From: Ananas comosus
Lineage: Eukaryota; Streptophyta; Magnoliopsida; Poales; Bromeliaceae
DNA length: 64,000 nt
Direction of reading: 5' to 3'
Assembly: GCF_001540865.1 (NCBI RefSeq)
Contig: NC_033638.1
Location: 3,262,342-3,326,341, forward strand
Both the position numbers and the translations under genes were made by a program. Of this stretch, positions 11,558 through 23,200 are shown piece after piece. Under the pieces are notes generated by a model that worked only from the letters and a program-made list of their open reading frames with translations, was not told the DNA's origin and ran no database searches. The number at the start of each line of letters is the position of its first letter. The stretch's first letter is position 1.

Positions 11558-12065
11558 TCCTTTTCTTTTTTCTTTTTTTTTTTTTTAACTCTTCTCTTCA
11601 TTCCCTTTTTCTTCTTTCTGTAACTGCCACATCTTCTAGGAAAGCAGTGTCGACAGTCACAGCGGCAGTGGCGATCGCGGCGTCAACACTAGCAGCTGTC
11701 ATGGCAGCGGCGGGGCGGCGACTTTTTTCCATTCTTATTTTTTTTACTCCTTATTCTCTATATAACTCTTTTTTTTTCTCTCTTTTTTTTTTTAATTTGA
11801 AAGATAAGTGTCACTTCAAAATTTTAATTTTACTATAAATTTATTTTTTTTAAAAAATTATTTTATACTTGAACCAAACACATCTTTAAATGATTATTTA
11901 AAGAAGTAATAATTTTATTTTTATTTTTATTTTTATTTAATTATTTTTGAAGATAGTATATTTATATTATATATCCGCAGCGACGCTGGTTCTACACTAG
12001 TATATAATAATGCTCAGTACTTTTGGGTGAGTAGAAATATATTAACTATTCATAGCTTTTAGTGC
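11558..12065. other. AT- and pyrimidine-rich flank, no gene
   Basis: Continues the T-rich and short GC-rich low-complexity DNA seen left of the copia element. No supported coding sequence. Confidence 0.6.
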
Positions 12066-12079
12066 NNNNNNNNNNNNNN
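12066..12079. other. Assembly gap (14 N)
   Basis: A run of 14 Ns immediately left of a long palindrome, a usual place for an assembly to fail. Single Ns also occur at 1666, 3461 and 26354. Confidence 1.
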
Positions 12080-12499
12080 TAATATTCAAAAACAGCATTA
12101 AAATTCAAAATAATGATCAACTTTAAATTTTAAATTTAGATTTAATTTATATTGTAGTTAAAAAAATAAATTTTATTAACTATTTAAACATAAAGTTTTT
12201 ATGTTTGATAATTAATTTTAAATTATAAATCACTAAAAACTTACGCCCTAGAATCATGGAGAAAACGAATTTTAATTGATTGGATATCCAATTTTGATGA
12301 CCGATTTTAATAATAATTTGTGATGACACTAGATCATAAGTTTTTAGTGATTTGTAATTTAAAATTAATTATCAAACATAAAAATTTTATGTTTAAATAG
12401 TTAATAAACTTTATTTTTTAACTATAATATAAATTAAATTTATATTTAAAATTTAAATTTGATCATTATTTTGAATTTTAATGTTGTTTTTGAATATTA
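12080..12499. repeat. Long AT-rich palindrome (two ~165-bp arms)
   Basis: The left arm (12080-12244, starting TAATATTCAAAAACAGCAT) is the near-perfect reverse complement of the right arm (12335-12499, ending TTTTTGAATATTA). The ~90-bp loop includes 'gattggatatcc'. The structure is that of a foldback MITE. It lies about 500 bp upstream of the ARM gene start, so it may sit in its promoter region. The left border touches an N gap, so the outer end and any target duplication are unknown. Confidence 0.85.
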
Positions 12500-12673
12500 A
12501 ATTAACAATTTGAATTTATTTTAAAACATATAAACGTTTTATTTAAATAAATAATAAAAGTTGGATTTATAAGTATTGTATAACTTAAATTACAATTTAA
12601 AATAGATTAATAATAATTTTGAACTTTCATGTTATTTTAAGATTGAATTTCACAATTTGATTTGTAATGTATT

Positions 12674-12722
12674 CAACAACAACAACAACAACAGCAGCAG
12701 CAGCAGCAGCAGCAACAACAAG
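12674..12722. repeat. (CAA)n(CAG)n(CAA)n microsatellite
   Basis: A trinucleotide run about 300 bp upstream of the ARM start codon, probably in promoter or 5' leader DNA. The following GGAGAGAGAAG purine stretch is also leader-like. Confidence 0.9.
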
Positions 12723-13001
12723 GAGAGAGAAGAAACAAGGGAAAGATCATTCAAATTTTATTTAGTAGAATACTGTCCAACTTGTTAACGTTGCAGTACT
12801 AGTTATGAAGAGACAACGCCAGCTCATCCCACGTGGGAGACCCACCAACTTGCGAGAAGAATATTATCCAAATTGCGAGAAGAAGACTGGCTCCTCATTT
12901 TGTTTGGTTGGTCAACGCACAGCTATGTATGCATTCATACATCTGTAGATCGATGTAGATATATATCACTCGGTAGCCAATTTGAGATCCGCTCAAAATT
13001 A

Positions 13002-16000
13002 ATGGCGGAAACTTCGAACGATCAGGAACTTGCGGAGCGCGGCGACGCTGTAGCGGAATTAGCTGCCCCCGACGAGTTTGTGGAAGTCGTCTTAGATGTC
13101 AAGGACGACAGAGTAGACATCGCTGAGGTGAAGCGGCCTGTTGCGAGTACTTGGGGAGATCAATACCGACGAGGGCGCGTAACAGAGGAATTGCGGCGGT
13201 TGGCGTCTGCTAGTCGGCCTGCTCGACGTCTGGACAGAGCCGGAAGCATTCTCGACGTCATCGAGCACCCGAACGACTGGGGCGCCACCTACTCCGACCG
13301 GGAGTCGGACCGCAACGGGCGCAGAAGGAAGAAGAAGAGGAGCGGTGGCGGCGGCGGCTTCGACGACAGCGACGACGATGATGCGGCTGCATCAGCGGCG
13401 GCGCCGGAGAGGGAGCTGACGCGCTTCGCCCTCCGCATCGCCATCCTGGAGAAGGCCGCCAGCGGCGTCGGCACGCTGGCGTTCGTCTGGGCCACCGTCG
13501 TGCTGCTCGGCGGCTTCGCGGTGCTGCTGCAGCCCAAGGACTTCTACTTCGTGACCGCCATCGTGCTCATCGAGGGCACCCGCGTCTTCACCCGCAACCA
13601 CGAGCTCGACTCCGGGTTCTTCTTCCGGGCCACCAAGGCCGTCTTCGAGCCCTGCTCCGTCTCCGGGAACGTCGGGTGGATCCTCACGTCGCTGCAGCTC
13701 TTGTCGGCCACCGCGTGCGCCGCGCTCTCCGCGATGCGCCTCGTGGAGCAGCACTACGGCGACGTGGATCAAGACGCCACCAAAAGGAACCGGGCGCCGG
13801 CGCTTGACATCTTCTACGGGCTGGCGCTGGCGCAGGCTCTGCTGTTCCTCATAGAGAAGGCCTACTGGCATTGGAAAATTTCATACGGCCAGCTGCTCGA
13901 GCAGACTCGCCGCGCCTGCGGCTTCGGTGCCTCGGGGATCGTCTCCCTCCGCCGCTTCTTCCACAACGCCTACTGGAAATGCATTTCCGGGAGCGTGTTC
14001 GACGCCCTCGACATGGACCTGACCTCCTTCGCGCTGGCGCTCGTCAATTCGGAGTCCCGCGGCGAGCAGCTCATCGGCGCCAGGGTCCTCCACAGTTACG
14101 TCAAGCACGAGCTCTACGCCGACGACACAGTCGACCGGATTGTAACCTCGGTGCAGACCGTTCGGAGGTTAGTCGCGATGCTCGGCTGGAAAAGTCCGGC
14201 GGACGTGGAGATCAGACTGCACGCTGCGACGGTCGTGGCGAGGCTGGCTGGTGACAAGCGCAGGGTGCTCCGAGTCATCGGGATTCCTGGAGCAATGCAG
14301 TCGATAGCTTCGCTGCTCCACGCGGGTAAGCGCGAGGACGATCACGACGAAACATACTACGCGTTCAACCTGCTCGGCCTGCACATTCTCAAGCACCTCT
14401 CCCACGACGTCGACAACTGCAGACAAATCCGGAACACGAGAGGCCTCCTCCCGAAGATAATAGAGTTCACCAGAACTAGCCCAAGCCTGCTGCAAGACGA
14501 GCGGGTTCCGGTGGTACGGATCACATTAGTAAAGAGATCGCTGAAGGTGGTGATGAGACTAGTAAGCACGGCCGGCAAGACAGGGAGATTGCTCCGGAAG
14601 GAGATATCGGATAACATCTTTGCGGTGATCAACCTTCGGGACATCCTCAGGTACGGGAAGAACCATCCCGCACTGTCGATGTTGGGGATCGAGATCCTTA
14701 CCGGCCTCGCGATGGAAAAGGCTGCGAGGAGGAAGATCGGGAGCACCGGCCAAGTGATCGAGCTGCTGCTCTCTAACTTTTTAAGCCCGGAGGGTGGGGG
14801 CGTGCAGGCGAAAATAGTTGTAGAGGCCGGAGATGCGCTGGCAATGCTGACGACGGAGAGCAAGAGCAACTGTGCGGAGATTTTAAAGGGGTCGGAGGAG
14901 GTGGTGACGCAGATTGTCAGTCTTCTCGATGAGGATGCCTTCAGAGTTTCTGCTTCAAAGTTGCTGCGGAATTTGTGCATGTACGCGGGGTCGGAGTTCT
15001 GCAATCGCCTCAGGGGAGTTCGTGCCGCCCTACCCCCGGTAAGACTGTCTTTGATTGGTTTTATTGATTGCAAATAACAACCAATAGAAATTACATGACA
15101 TGTGATGCAAGAACTAGATATTTTGCCCTGCTATGCAATGGCTCTTTTTTGTTAAATAGTATTACTTAAAATTGCAAAAATAAAAAATTTGTGATAAATT
15201 TTAAATTTGGAGAATAAATTTAGGGCATTGTGCTTTAATAAGGACCATAAAATCTAAACATAATAAGAATTTTTTACTTTGAAGTTGCATAAACGGTGCA
15301 AAGTTATCTCAAGGCACTATTTCAGTATAACATAGGTAAATTACATGCAACACTTTGATATTAAAAATTGAATGCATCATTTATCTTCACATATTTAGTT
15401 AGTATATTATATATATTTCTCGCAACTAATATATAAACTCATCATTGAAGTTAGTAATTAGCTTAAATTTTCAAACCAAAGTATCATCAGCTGACTTAAA
15501 TCAAAAAAACTAAAAAAATAGGTCGTAAAATTAAAATTTTGAAAGGTTGAATAGCCGATTCAAAGCGAATGATAGTTTAGATAAGTTCTGTGCATTTTTG
15601 CATATAATATATACTAGATTTTTCAAAAATTTCAAGTACAGAAATATTTTATTTTTGTGATTTATTTATGCAGGTATTGGAAGCAATTATGACAAAAGAA
15701 GGGAAACTACTAGAGGTCTCAATCGACCTCAGCGTGGAGATCTGCAAACTGATAGGTCCCGAAGATTATGCGAAGGAAGTAGATCAATTAGGCATTAAAG
15801 CGATCGAGCTCGCGAACAGACTTGCGCAGATACTACGTAAACACGACCGCTCGACCGTTAAGCTTCCGAGAATAAGGAGGTTTGTGATCGAGCAAGCAAT
15901 TTGGCTGATGAAATCCGACAGTAAGTATAGCGATCTGTTTACACTACGCGGGATGGCGAGGGAGATGGAGTATGTAGCGCGAACTACTTCGGAGCTTGAA

Positions 16001-16135
16001 TCTTTCATGCTTTTCTCTGGAAGTGTTGGAGTCAACAAGTACAGAAAATCTATGGCTTCTCTTGTGCAAACAGCCATAGGATTGATGGGAGTACCTCAAG
16101 AAGTAGAAAGACTTACAATTCCCCTTCCACATTAA
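13002..16135 (+). CDS. Membrane-anchored ARM-repeat protein (two exons)
   Basis: Coding sequence join(13002..15038,15674..16135), 832 residues. The ATG at 13002 is preferred because ATGGCG is a good plant start context and the upstream in-frame ATG at 12873 adds 43 unlikely residues. The intron has a GTAAGA donor after CCCCCG and a GCAG acceptor before GTATTG; both exon ends are in phase 0. Residues 1-140 are acidic and basic, with an Arg/Lys patch, a glycine run and an Asp run (disordered). Hydrophobic segments lie near 155-193, 225-246 and 268-286. From about 330 onward the protein is helical repeat, ARM-like, resembling a plant ARM superfamily that includes rice BLE2-type proteins; that family link is from memory and the function is unknown. 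The first exon is very GC-rich (13250-14150). The final 14 residues are read from DNA antisense to plastid rps8. Confidence 0.85.
15039..15673 (+). other. Intron of the ARM gene
   Basis: 635 bp, AT-rich, in sharp contrast with the GC-rich exon 1. GTAAGACTG donor, TTTATGCAG acceptor preceded by T-rich DNA. Several in-frame stops make read-through impossible. Confidence 0.85.
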
Positions 16136-16424
16136 ATCTTCGTTGATAGTGGGAATAAATTCGTAAGTCGGATCGACTAATATGCTTTAAAATGGTTTTA
16201 GCTTTATATATTCCTTTTCTGATTTTTCTATGTCGCGGAGTTGAAACCAAGAAATATTTGTTACTTTCCTGATGTTTCCGAACGTTTTCAATAAAACCTT
16301 CTTGTAGAAGTATTTTAACAATGTTTTCGGTGATATCTGTAGATGCTATTCGAATCCTTCCTTTTTTACTCATGTCAACATTTTTTATAGAAGTTATTAG
16401 ATCGGCAATAGTGTTCCTACCCAT
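16091..16424 (-). pseudogene. rps8: Nuclear plastid-DNA fragment: truncated rps8
   Basis: The minus-strand frame from the ATG at 16424 gives [50 protein letters not shown] and [11 protein letters not shown]. These match plastid ribosomal protein S8 of the small subunit over roughly its first 90 residues. A short deletion and frameshift follow. The S8 signature GxGIVxLSTS is then readable in another frame, antisense to the last codons of the ARM gene, up to about 16091. The normal C-terminal third of S8 is absent and no plastid promoter is expected to work here. The AT-rich 16425-16530 resembles the plastid spacer upstream of rps8, but I cannot fix that border. Confidence 0.88.
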
Positions 16425-16871
16425 GACGAAATAGAATTATAGGTTCCTCCTAATTTTGATATAATCAACATGTTTCCTTTTTTGTTTTTAAGTATACGCG
16501 AGAGACACAATCTACTAATTTGATTTATTTGACAGGTAAATGAAATCAAGATCATCACAAACTTATTCCGCCCTGCGCCGTCTACGAAGATCTTACGAAC
16601 TCAGCTATTCGATGAATGAGATTCATTTGATAAGAAGATCGATTTCTCTACTATCATTGTCAAAAGTAAATCATTCAGTTTGGACATAGAAGATAAATCT
16701 CACATGTTATTAGGACGGAACATTAATATTCTTTATCAGGGGATCAAAACTTGTCTTACGATATTTCAATTAATCTAATACTCTTGTATCTATCTAGAGC
16801 AAGCTAAAAAATGTATAAACTCATCTCAAGTATAATCCATTTTGATTTAATTACATGACCTGTAATTGACC

Positions 16872-17011
16872 GTCCTTAGCACAAGTGGCAAAGGGCTTGA
16901 TGGTTGGTACCTGAGGTCCGAAATTCGAATGCTAATTGGTTCACATTTCTAGCTAGGTTTATTTCTAAAAAAATAAGCGAAGTAGGTAACATGCTATCTT
17001 TCTCTTAAAAA
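16872..17011 (+). mobile_element. tRNA-like SINE
   Basis: Begins near CCTTAGCACAAGTGGC, carries a GGTTGGTACCTGAGGTCC stretch and an ATTCGAAT box-B-like sequence, and ends in an A-rich tail. A diverged copy lies at the same place in the inverted arm (62772-62910), so the insertion predates the duplication. I know similar sequences as dispersed repeats in monocots, but cannot name the family. Confidence 0.7.
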
Positions 17012-17581
17012 AAACTATTATTGACCCTTTAACTTTAAAATTTAAACGCATCATTTATCTTTATGGGTTTAATTAATATATTTTGTGCAATTTAAGTAAT
17101 TATAAATTAATTAAAGTATGCAATTAGCTTAAATTTTGTGTACAAATAACCACAAAATTATTTAAATCAAACAAATTAAAAAATTGGGTACTAAAATCAA
17201 AATTTTGAAAAGTGAGATGGTCGAATCAAAATATATAGTCTATAGTTCAGCTAAATTTTATACATTTTTACATTAAAATAATCACTTGGTGGATTAATTT
17301 TGGCCTCTTTGGCATTGTTGTCTTTTTCTTTAAAGAAAAAAACAATTTTTATTTGAAATAGTATAGAAGTGGATGATGAATTGCTTGCAAATTTTGCATA
17401 AACATTATTTTTTTGTAGTTTTACATGGAATGAAATAGTTCCTTAGTCTAAATAGGGTAGGTCTCTGCTTGTCAGCTTTAAGATGCCCAAACTCGAAAAA
17501 AGAAAAAAACAAAATTAGGTATCGTTTTTTATCATATGTCTTGCATTTAATTTTGTATAGCTTTAAAAGATATAAAGAATC

Positions 17582-18084
17582 TAGCTACTATACTATCGAT
17601 AGCATGGAGGCATTCGTGCTCCCAAGTTGTTTTCGATGATGCGCCTACTGAATCGACGATCAGCTCTATTAAATATAATCTATGCTACTGGAAATATTTA
17701 AAAACCAAAATTTATATTTTTTGGATGCTATTAGTGATCAAAATGTCTCAAAATTGATAATTTTAATGATCGATATGATGCATTTGTGAATTTAACGGTG
17801 TAAAATAATTTAAATCCGATGAATTTTTTATAGAAAATTCTCTTCACTATTTAGAGTAAGATCAATACCTCGAATCTTAAATTCAAATCTTTTGTTATCA
17901 TATTTTATGAGATTTTTATATTCAACCATTCATTTTTAGGCTACTCGTTTAATAGGTAAATAATGTTGAAAAATTATAAAATTTAATTTCTAAACACTTT
18001 CAATAACGTGGATCAAATCTAATGGAGCCAAAAACAACTTGATAGTCGGGGGAGGCCTTCGTGCTACCGATAGTATAGTAGCCA
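17582..18084. mobile_element. MITE with ~50-bp terminal inverted repeats
   Basis: The left end reads AGCTACTATACTATCGATAG and the right end, reverse complemented, GGCTACTATACTATCGGTAG. The similarity extends about 50-60 bp on each side through 'caagttgtttt'. The middle is AT-rich and non-coding. It is also present in the other arm (61706-62208), so it is older than the duplication. I could not define its target duplication. Confidence 0.8.
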
Positions 18085-18382
18085 AACTCATATGTAAATC
18101 AACAAAATAAATTTTATTTTGTTTTCTCAAATTAAGTTTTATAATACTATATCCAATATGAGCGATCAAAATAGCAATGTAATTAGCAACTTTGATTGAG
18201 GAGAGGGCTTATTGAACTATATGATAAGTTTTGTAAAAGCTAATTGCTAAAATTAAAAAATTAATATTACTATTATTCTACACAAGTACTAAAGTTTAGG
18301 AGCATTTTGTATATTTCTCTGTTTTGATAAATAACAATGCAAGTGGTACACCCCTAAAGCGGATACAAATCATATACATAAT

Positions 18383-18741
18383 AGGGAAAACTTCAAAAAC
18401 CCCCCCTGTGGTTTCGTGCATTCTCACTTTGCTACCCTGTGGTTTAAAACGTATCAATTTACCCTCATGTGGTTTCATTTTTATCTTTTCGGAAGCTTTT
18501 TCGTTAATATTTCGTTAAATTATATACAAAAAACTTCAGATAACCATCTATATTTATCGAATAGTCACTTTAGTATCCTTTAATTTTAACTTTGTCACTG
18601 ATTTTAAAAAAAAATAATAATAAAATTGATAACAAAAAGATAAAAACGAAACCACAGGGGGCCAAATTGATACGTTTTAAACCACAGGGTAGCAAAGTGA
18701 GAATGCACGAAACCACAGGGGGGGTTTTTGAAGTTTTCCCT
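18383..18741. mobile_element. Foldback MITE present only in arm 1
   Basis: About 360 bp with ~105-bp nearly perfect inverted termini (AGGGAAAACTTCAAAAACCC at the left; reverse complement at the right), containing repeated CTGTGGTTT motifs. In the inverted arm the corresponding site is empty: 'catatacata' joins directly to 'gtattttcatcc' (near 61400). This marks an insertion after the duplication, or an excision from the other copy. A TA or ATA target duplication fits but is ambiguous. Confidence 0.85.
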
Positions 18742-18810
18742 AGTATTTTCATCCAAGGGCAAAAAGTTGGGAGCGAATGTTGTCTTTTCATTGATCAACA
18801 CTGACTAGTA

Positions 18811-19559
18811 TTCCTAATTATGGTGGGCCGATCCGCCCAATCAAGGGATGCACATTGAGGCCTCGTTTGGATACCTCTAAAAACGTAGCATAGTTAAACT
18901 ATACTACGCCGGTAGGAAAATAATTCTATAAAGCATTTGGAACAAAAAAAAATAATATAATTTTTGGAGTATAGTTATCCAAAAAATAGAGTAAACTTAC
19001 AATCCACTTTAACCAAAAGAAAAAAATTCCACCATTCTGGGCTTCCAAAGATGTATCAATTTCTACTTTCAAATTTTAAATTTCAAATTTCAAATTTCAA
19101 ATTTCAAAGAGTTCAAATTTTAAATTTCAAACTTCAAACTTCAAATTTTAAATTTCAAATTTCAAATAATTTGTCTTCAAATAGGTTGTTAGAGCTGGTC
19201 CTATAATTAATTTGTCTGCAATGTCGCAGCAAGCGAAGGACAGTAAATAGATTTAAAAGTATTTTTTGTAATTTGCAAGTGATCTGCGCCAAAGATGGTG
19301 AAAAAAATTATTTCCTCCAAAATCTACCTTGAATCCACCCCATAAAGTTCCATCTCAAATCCTTATCGACTAAATATTTAAATTATAAAACAATTTTAAT
19401 TTTCTTAAGAATATTATTTGAATTTTAAACATGAGTTCTCTCCCAAATAATATATTGTGATTTAAAAGATAGTTTTCTATGATAGATTTATTATTCTTTA
19501 GATTTTTATTTTAATTAAATAATAAAAAATTAATGAGAAAAACGAGAATGCTATTGATA
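18811..19559. other. AT-rich intergenic DNA with a TTTCAAA minisatellite
   Basis: Positions 19066-19170 are a run of CAAATTT/TTTCAAA heptamers, imperfectly repeated. 'ggcctcgtttggatacc' near 18860 resembles ends of some plant MITEs, but no partner end was found. No gene is supported. Confidence 0.7.
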
Positions 19560-20253
19560 ATATAAAATAGTGTTTGCTATCTACTTTATATCCGCTTGAA
19601 GAATGTAGCGGAAGTATTCGTTCGTACCTTTTTGCGGAAGTGACTCGCGTTAGAATTAACGCGATGGGTCCGGATCGTAAAGGTTGATTCACGTGTTCTC
19701 GGATCATCCACGAAGGTCTTTTATCGTTTCAAACTCATGGTGGATCGAACTACAAATAAGCACGATTTTCATTCCACCGTTCAAGACCCTCTAGAATAAT
19801 AGGTTAATGGAGAATGTGGTTTCTACCTTTCTCTCTTGGTTTTCTTGTTGTTTTTCTTATGAGAGATAGCCCATATATTTATAAGGGATTCCAAAATCCT
19901 AGCTAATAGGTACGTAAGAGATAAGACCAAATCAGTTTATAATTATTATCCTAATATTATTAGAATTTATCTCTAATTAGCTTTCTAATTTAAAAGCGAG
20001 ATTAATTCTAATCCAATTAGACAACGTAATAACCGTCAGATCGAGTTCGATTATGGGCGCACCCGATTCGATTTAACCGAATGCCAACATCTCCCTCTCG
20101 CAAATGACGTGATCGATGCCATCGTAACCACTTCCTCAACATTACACCACTATTGATTCTATTCATACAAGAAAATGAACAGTGCGACCAGCAAGTCAAC
20201 CTGTATTTTGGGTGCTCTATACTGGAAACTGCATACATTCAACATAGAGACAT
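19560..20253 (-). mobile_element. Fragment of a second copia-like element (3' LTR and adjacent tract)
   Basis: On the minus strand, GAGAGGGAGA directly precedes TGTTGGCATTCGG at 20089, the layout of a polypurine tract and the start of a 3' LTR. The LTR runs left toward about 19560 (left border not defined). The remaining 20100-20253 would be 3' internal sequence. Gypsy element C begins at 20254 inside it. The rest of this element is not found on the far side of C. Confidence 0.55.
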
Positions 20254-23200
20254 TGTAATATACTGAAACTTCGGTAGAGTATATCGAACTTTCGTCAAAT
20301 TGACCAAAGTGTGTGAGAGAAATAGTTGGACAAAGTCTATCTGACATTCCAACAATGTTGGAAGAGTTAGAGTTGAGTTTCGAGTGAGTTAGAAGGGTTT
20401 TAGCTTTGCTCGGCGCGAATTAGAGTCGAAACAATACAAAACTGCAGTCTGGAGTATTGTTAACCGGTAAAGCATCGGGGTAGTACCGGTAGCAGGCAGG
20501 CACCCAAGAGTAGCAGCTCTCGGGTTTGCCTCTATCAAGTTGCTTAACCAGTAAATCATCGAGGGTGTACCGGTACCCCGCAGCCACCCGAAAACATCAA
20601 CTCTCGGGTTGGACAGTTGAACAGGGGGCGTACCGGTAACTCTCGGGTTGGACAGTTGAACAGGGGGCGTACCGGTGACGCCCACCCGCGTACCGGTACC
20701 CTGCACCCCGAACAGCAGGGTGAGTCTGCTGCAAATAAGAGAAGTTGGAGGGTTTATTTGCTATTGTAGCAGCTTATAAAGATCCCACACTCTCTCCTCT
20801 CTTGTTCACAGCCAACACAACCTCTTCTTTCTCATTTCTCTCCCTTTCTCTCTAGAAGCTCTCTCCCAAGGTGGGTTAGATGTGGATTTGGAGGAGAACT
20901 TGGGGATTTGAAGGAGATTTTGGAGCTTGGAAGGTTCTAGGGCTCTCCTAAAAAGTGGAGCTTGGAGACCTTTTGGGCTAGGGTGAGGTTTCTTGTAAGA
21001 TTGATGTTAGGGTTTGGTTTTATACCCTAGAACACTTGGATTTGATCTTCTTAAATGAAAGGAAACCTAGTAGAGACCATGGAACTCATGAAAATCCATG
21101 GTTGTCCATGTGCTCTATGGTAGATGTCTAGGATTTGGTTCAAATGCCCTAAGAATGGTTTAAATGGTTCTAAATGAGTTTCTAGATGATAACTAAGCTT
21201 GCTTTTGCTAGTCTTAGAAATCAAAATGGTGTATTCGGCAAATGGCATTGTTAGAGCACCAAAATTAGGGCTTTTGTTCTAGATGAGTTTGAATGTAAAT
21301 TAACCATGTAGAAACCAAATTGAAGGTATTTTCGACGCGTTGGTGGGCTCGGTTTCGAAAATCCGACAAGTCTACGCCAAGGATTTGGGGAAAAAGGCTA
21401 TTTTGGCTTCAATTTGCCACAGGCGAGAGAATAGGCGGCCAAAAATCACGAAACTCGAACCGTGGCACCCTAGTAACCATACGAGGTTGGTTGTGCTTCA
21501 CCGAAGTGATTACATCACTTCCAAGCCAAAGTGAAGTATGATTGTTGTTGATGCATGTATAGTTGGTAGGTTGTACATGATAATATGAATGCATAAATAT
21601 CATATTATGCTTGATGTTGTTACCTACCATGAGATGTTATATAAGTGCATGAAGTAGAGGCTAAAGAATGCATTTGATAGGTGCAAATGAATGCATGAGA
21701 CATATGTTAGAAAAATTCATGAGCTAGATACTAAGTAACATGTATGATATAGATGTTATATAAATGCATGATTGAGATGCTAATAATAAATGCCTAAGAT
21801 ATATGCTCACGAATGTATAAGATATATGCTAGTCAAGAATGCATGAGGTATTTTGATTATCATTGAATGATAAAGACATGGGCACGAGTAAGTATATAAT
21901 ATATGTATGCCTAGATATGAATGTGAACTAAGATCGATGAACTCTAAGTAGAGTAAAGAACTCGATAAGTGTAGCATGTCAAGTATGATTCCTAGGTATG
22001 GACAACTAGAAAAACAAGAACATGAGTGGCATTAAACCTAGAGTCAAACAGACTTAGGATGGAAATGACATTCGACCTAGTGTTATAGAACCTAGGCTAT
22101 GAACATAGGGACATTGGACCTGATGTATTAAACTTAGGTTGAGTAGAGGCTTGGATCTAGATAGGTCAATACTATAGAGTAAGACTAACGCTAGAGATGT
22201 GAATGTGGATTCCGGAATTCCGGCTGCGAATGCAGCGGCTGCTAGTGCAGCATATGAGCTCGATAGTTCTTGGCCGCGGGTGCATGTGGCTTGTTCCTCT
22301 CCCACCGGAAGAACTTCGAGGATTGTGATTGAGCAAGATTCTTGGCCGCGGGTGCATGTGGCATGTTCCTCTCCAACCGGAAGAATCTTTGAGTGCTAGG
22401 GTGTATGTGGCATGTTCCTCTCCCTATCGGGGATCTCGGCTGCAGATGTATACGGCATGTTCCTCTCCCACCGAGGGATCCCTGACCACGGGTGTAAGCA
22501 GTTCTTCGCGACCTGTTGGGCGATGTGGTTTGTGGATTGAAGGCTGAGGTGCATATGATAGTTCCTTCACCTCGAGTCTGACTGAGCGCGGATTATCCGC
22601 AGATGATTGACTCAAGACCGAGTCGAGTGGCATAGTTGGCTAAGATAAAAGTAATCTTAAGAAAGATTGGCAAGTGACCATAATGTGGCTAAGAATAAAG
22701 AATAAAGAACGACTAATGCAAAGGTATAGCAACAGTAAAGAATAACTGAGAATAAAGAATGGCTAAGGATAAAGAACGAATAATAATAAAGAATAGCAAA
22801 TGATAGAGAGTAGAATCAATTAATCTACTTGCATGAGTTGCATGATTTGCATATTGCATATTGTGAGGCATGAATATGATAAATGTTAGTTGCATAAATT
22901 ATATATCTATGGATATTTGTTGGACTAACATGTTTGCAGTGCCTCTTTTGGACCTGGTGGGTCGAGCTCTTTTCTTGGGTGGTCGTACCCACTGGAAACT
23001 ATGGACAATAGTTCTCACCCCAGTGTTGTTTTTGGGGGTTACAGGTTCACACGCGAGAGGCGCGGCGGTGCGAGGAAAGGGCATAGCTCCGTAGTTAGCG
23101 CTCTACCACCGAGATCAGAGATATCAGTACCCTGAGTCAGCTACTTAGGGATGTAAAAGAAAAGAAAAGCACAAAGCTGTAATAATCTTATTAAAGCTAG

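Larger units (their letters stand above)
15799..18810 (+). repeat. Inverted duplication, arm 1
   Basis: This stretch reappears in reverse complement at 61347-64000 and the match runs to the right window edge, so both ends of arm 2 are not visible. It covers most of ARM exon 2, the rps8 piece, a SINE, a MITE and flanking AT-rich DNA. Homology stops just after 'gatcaacactgac' near 18808. Scattered substitutions and indels, plus a MITE found only in this arm, show the copies have diverged. Confidence 0.92.

Noticed and set aside
12873..13001. Upstream in-frame start of the ARM gene (43 extra residues)
   Set aside because: The extension has no family-like sequence and a better ATG context is at 13002; a 5' RNA end would settle it.
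13289..14753. Antisense open frames opposite the ARM gene
   Set aside because: GC-rich coding sequence lacks stops on both strands; these frames have no domain and overlap the real exon.
16113..16424. Functional nuclear rps8 gene
   Set aside because: The C-terminal third is missing, there is no transit peptide and the second copy lacks ATG. It is a plastid DNA fragment.
16872..17011. tRNA gene
   Set aside because: Only box-B-like and box-A-like pieces with no cloverleaf; the A-rich tail and second copy fit a SINE.
18855..19060. MITE starting at 'ggcctcgtttggat'
   Set aside because: Only one end-like motif was found and no inverted partner.
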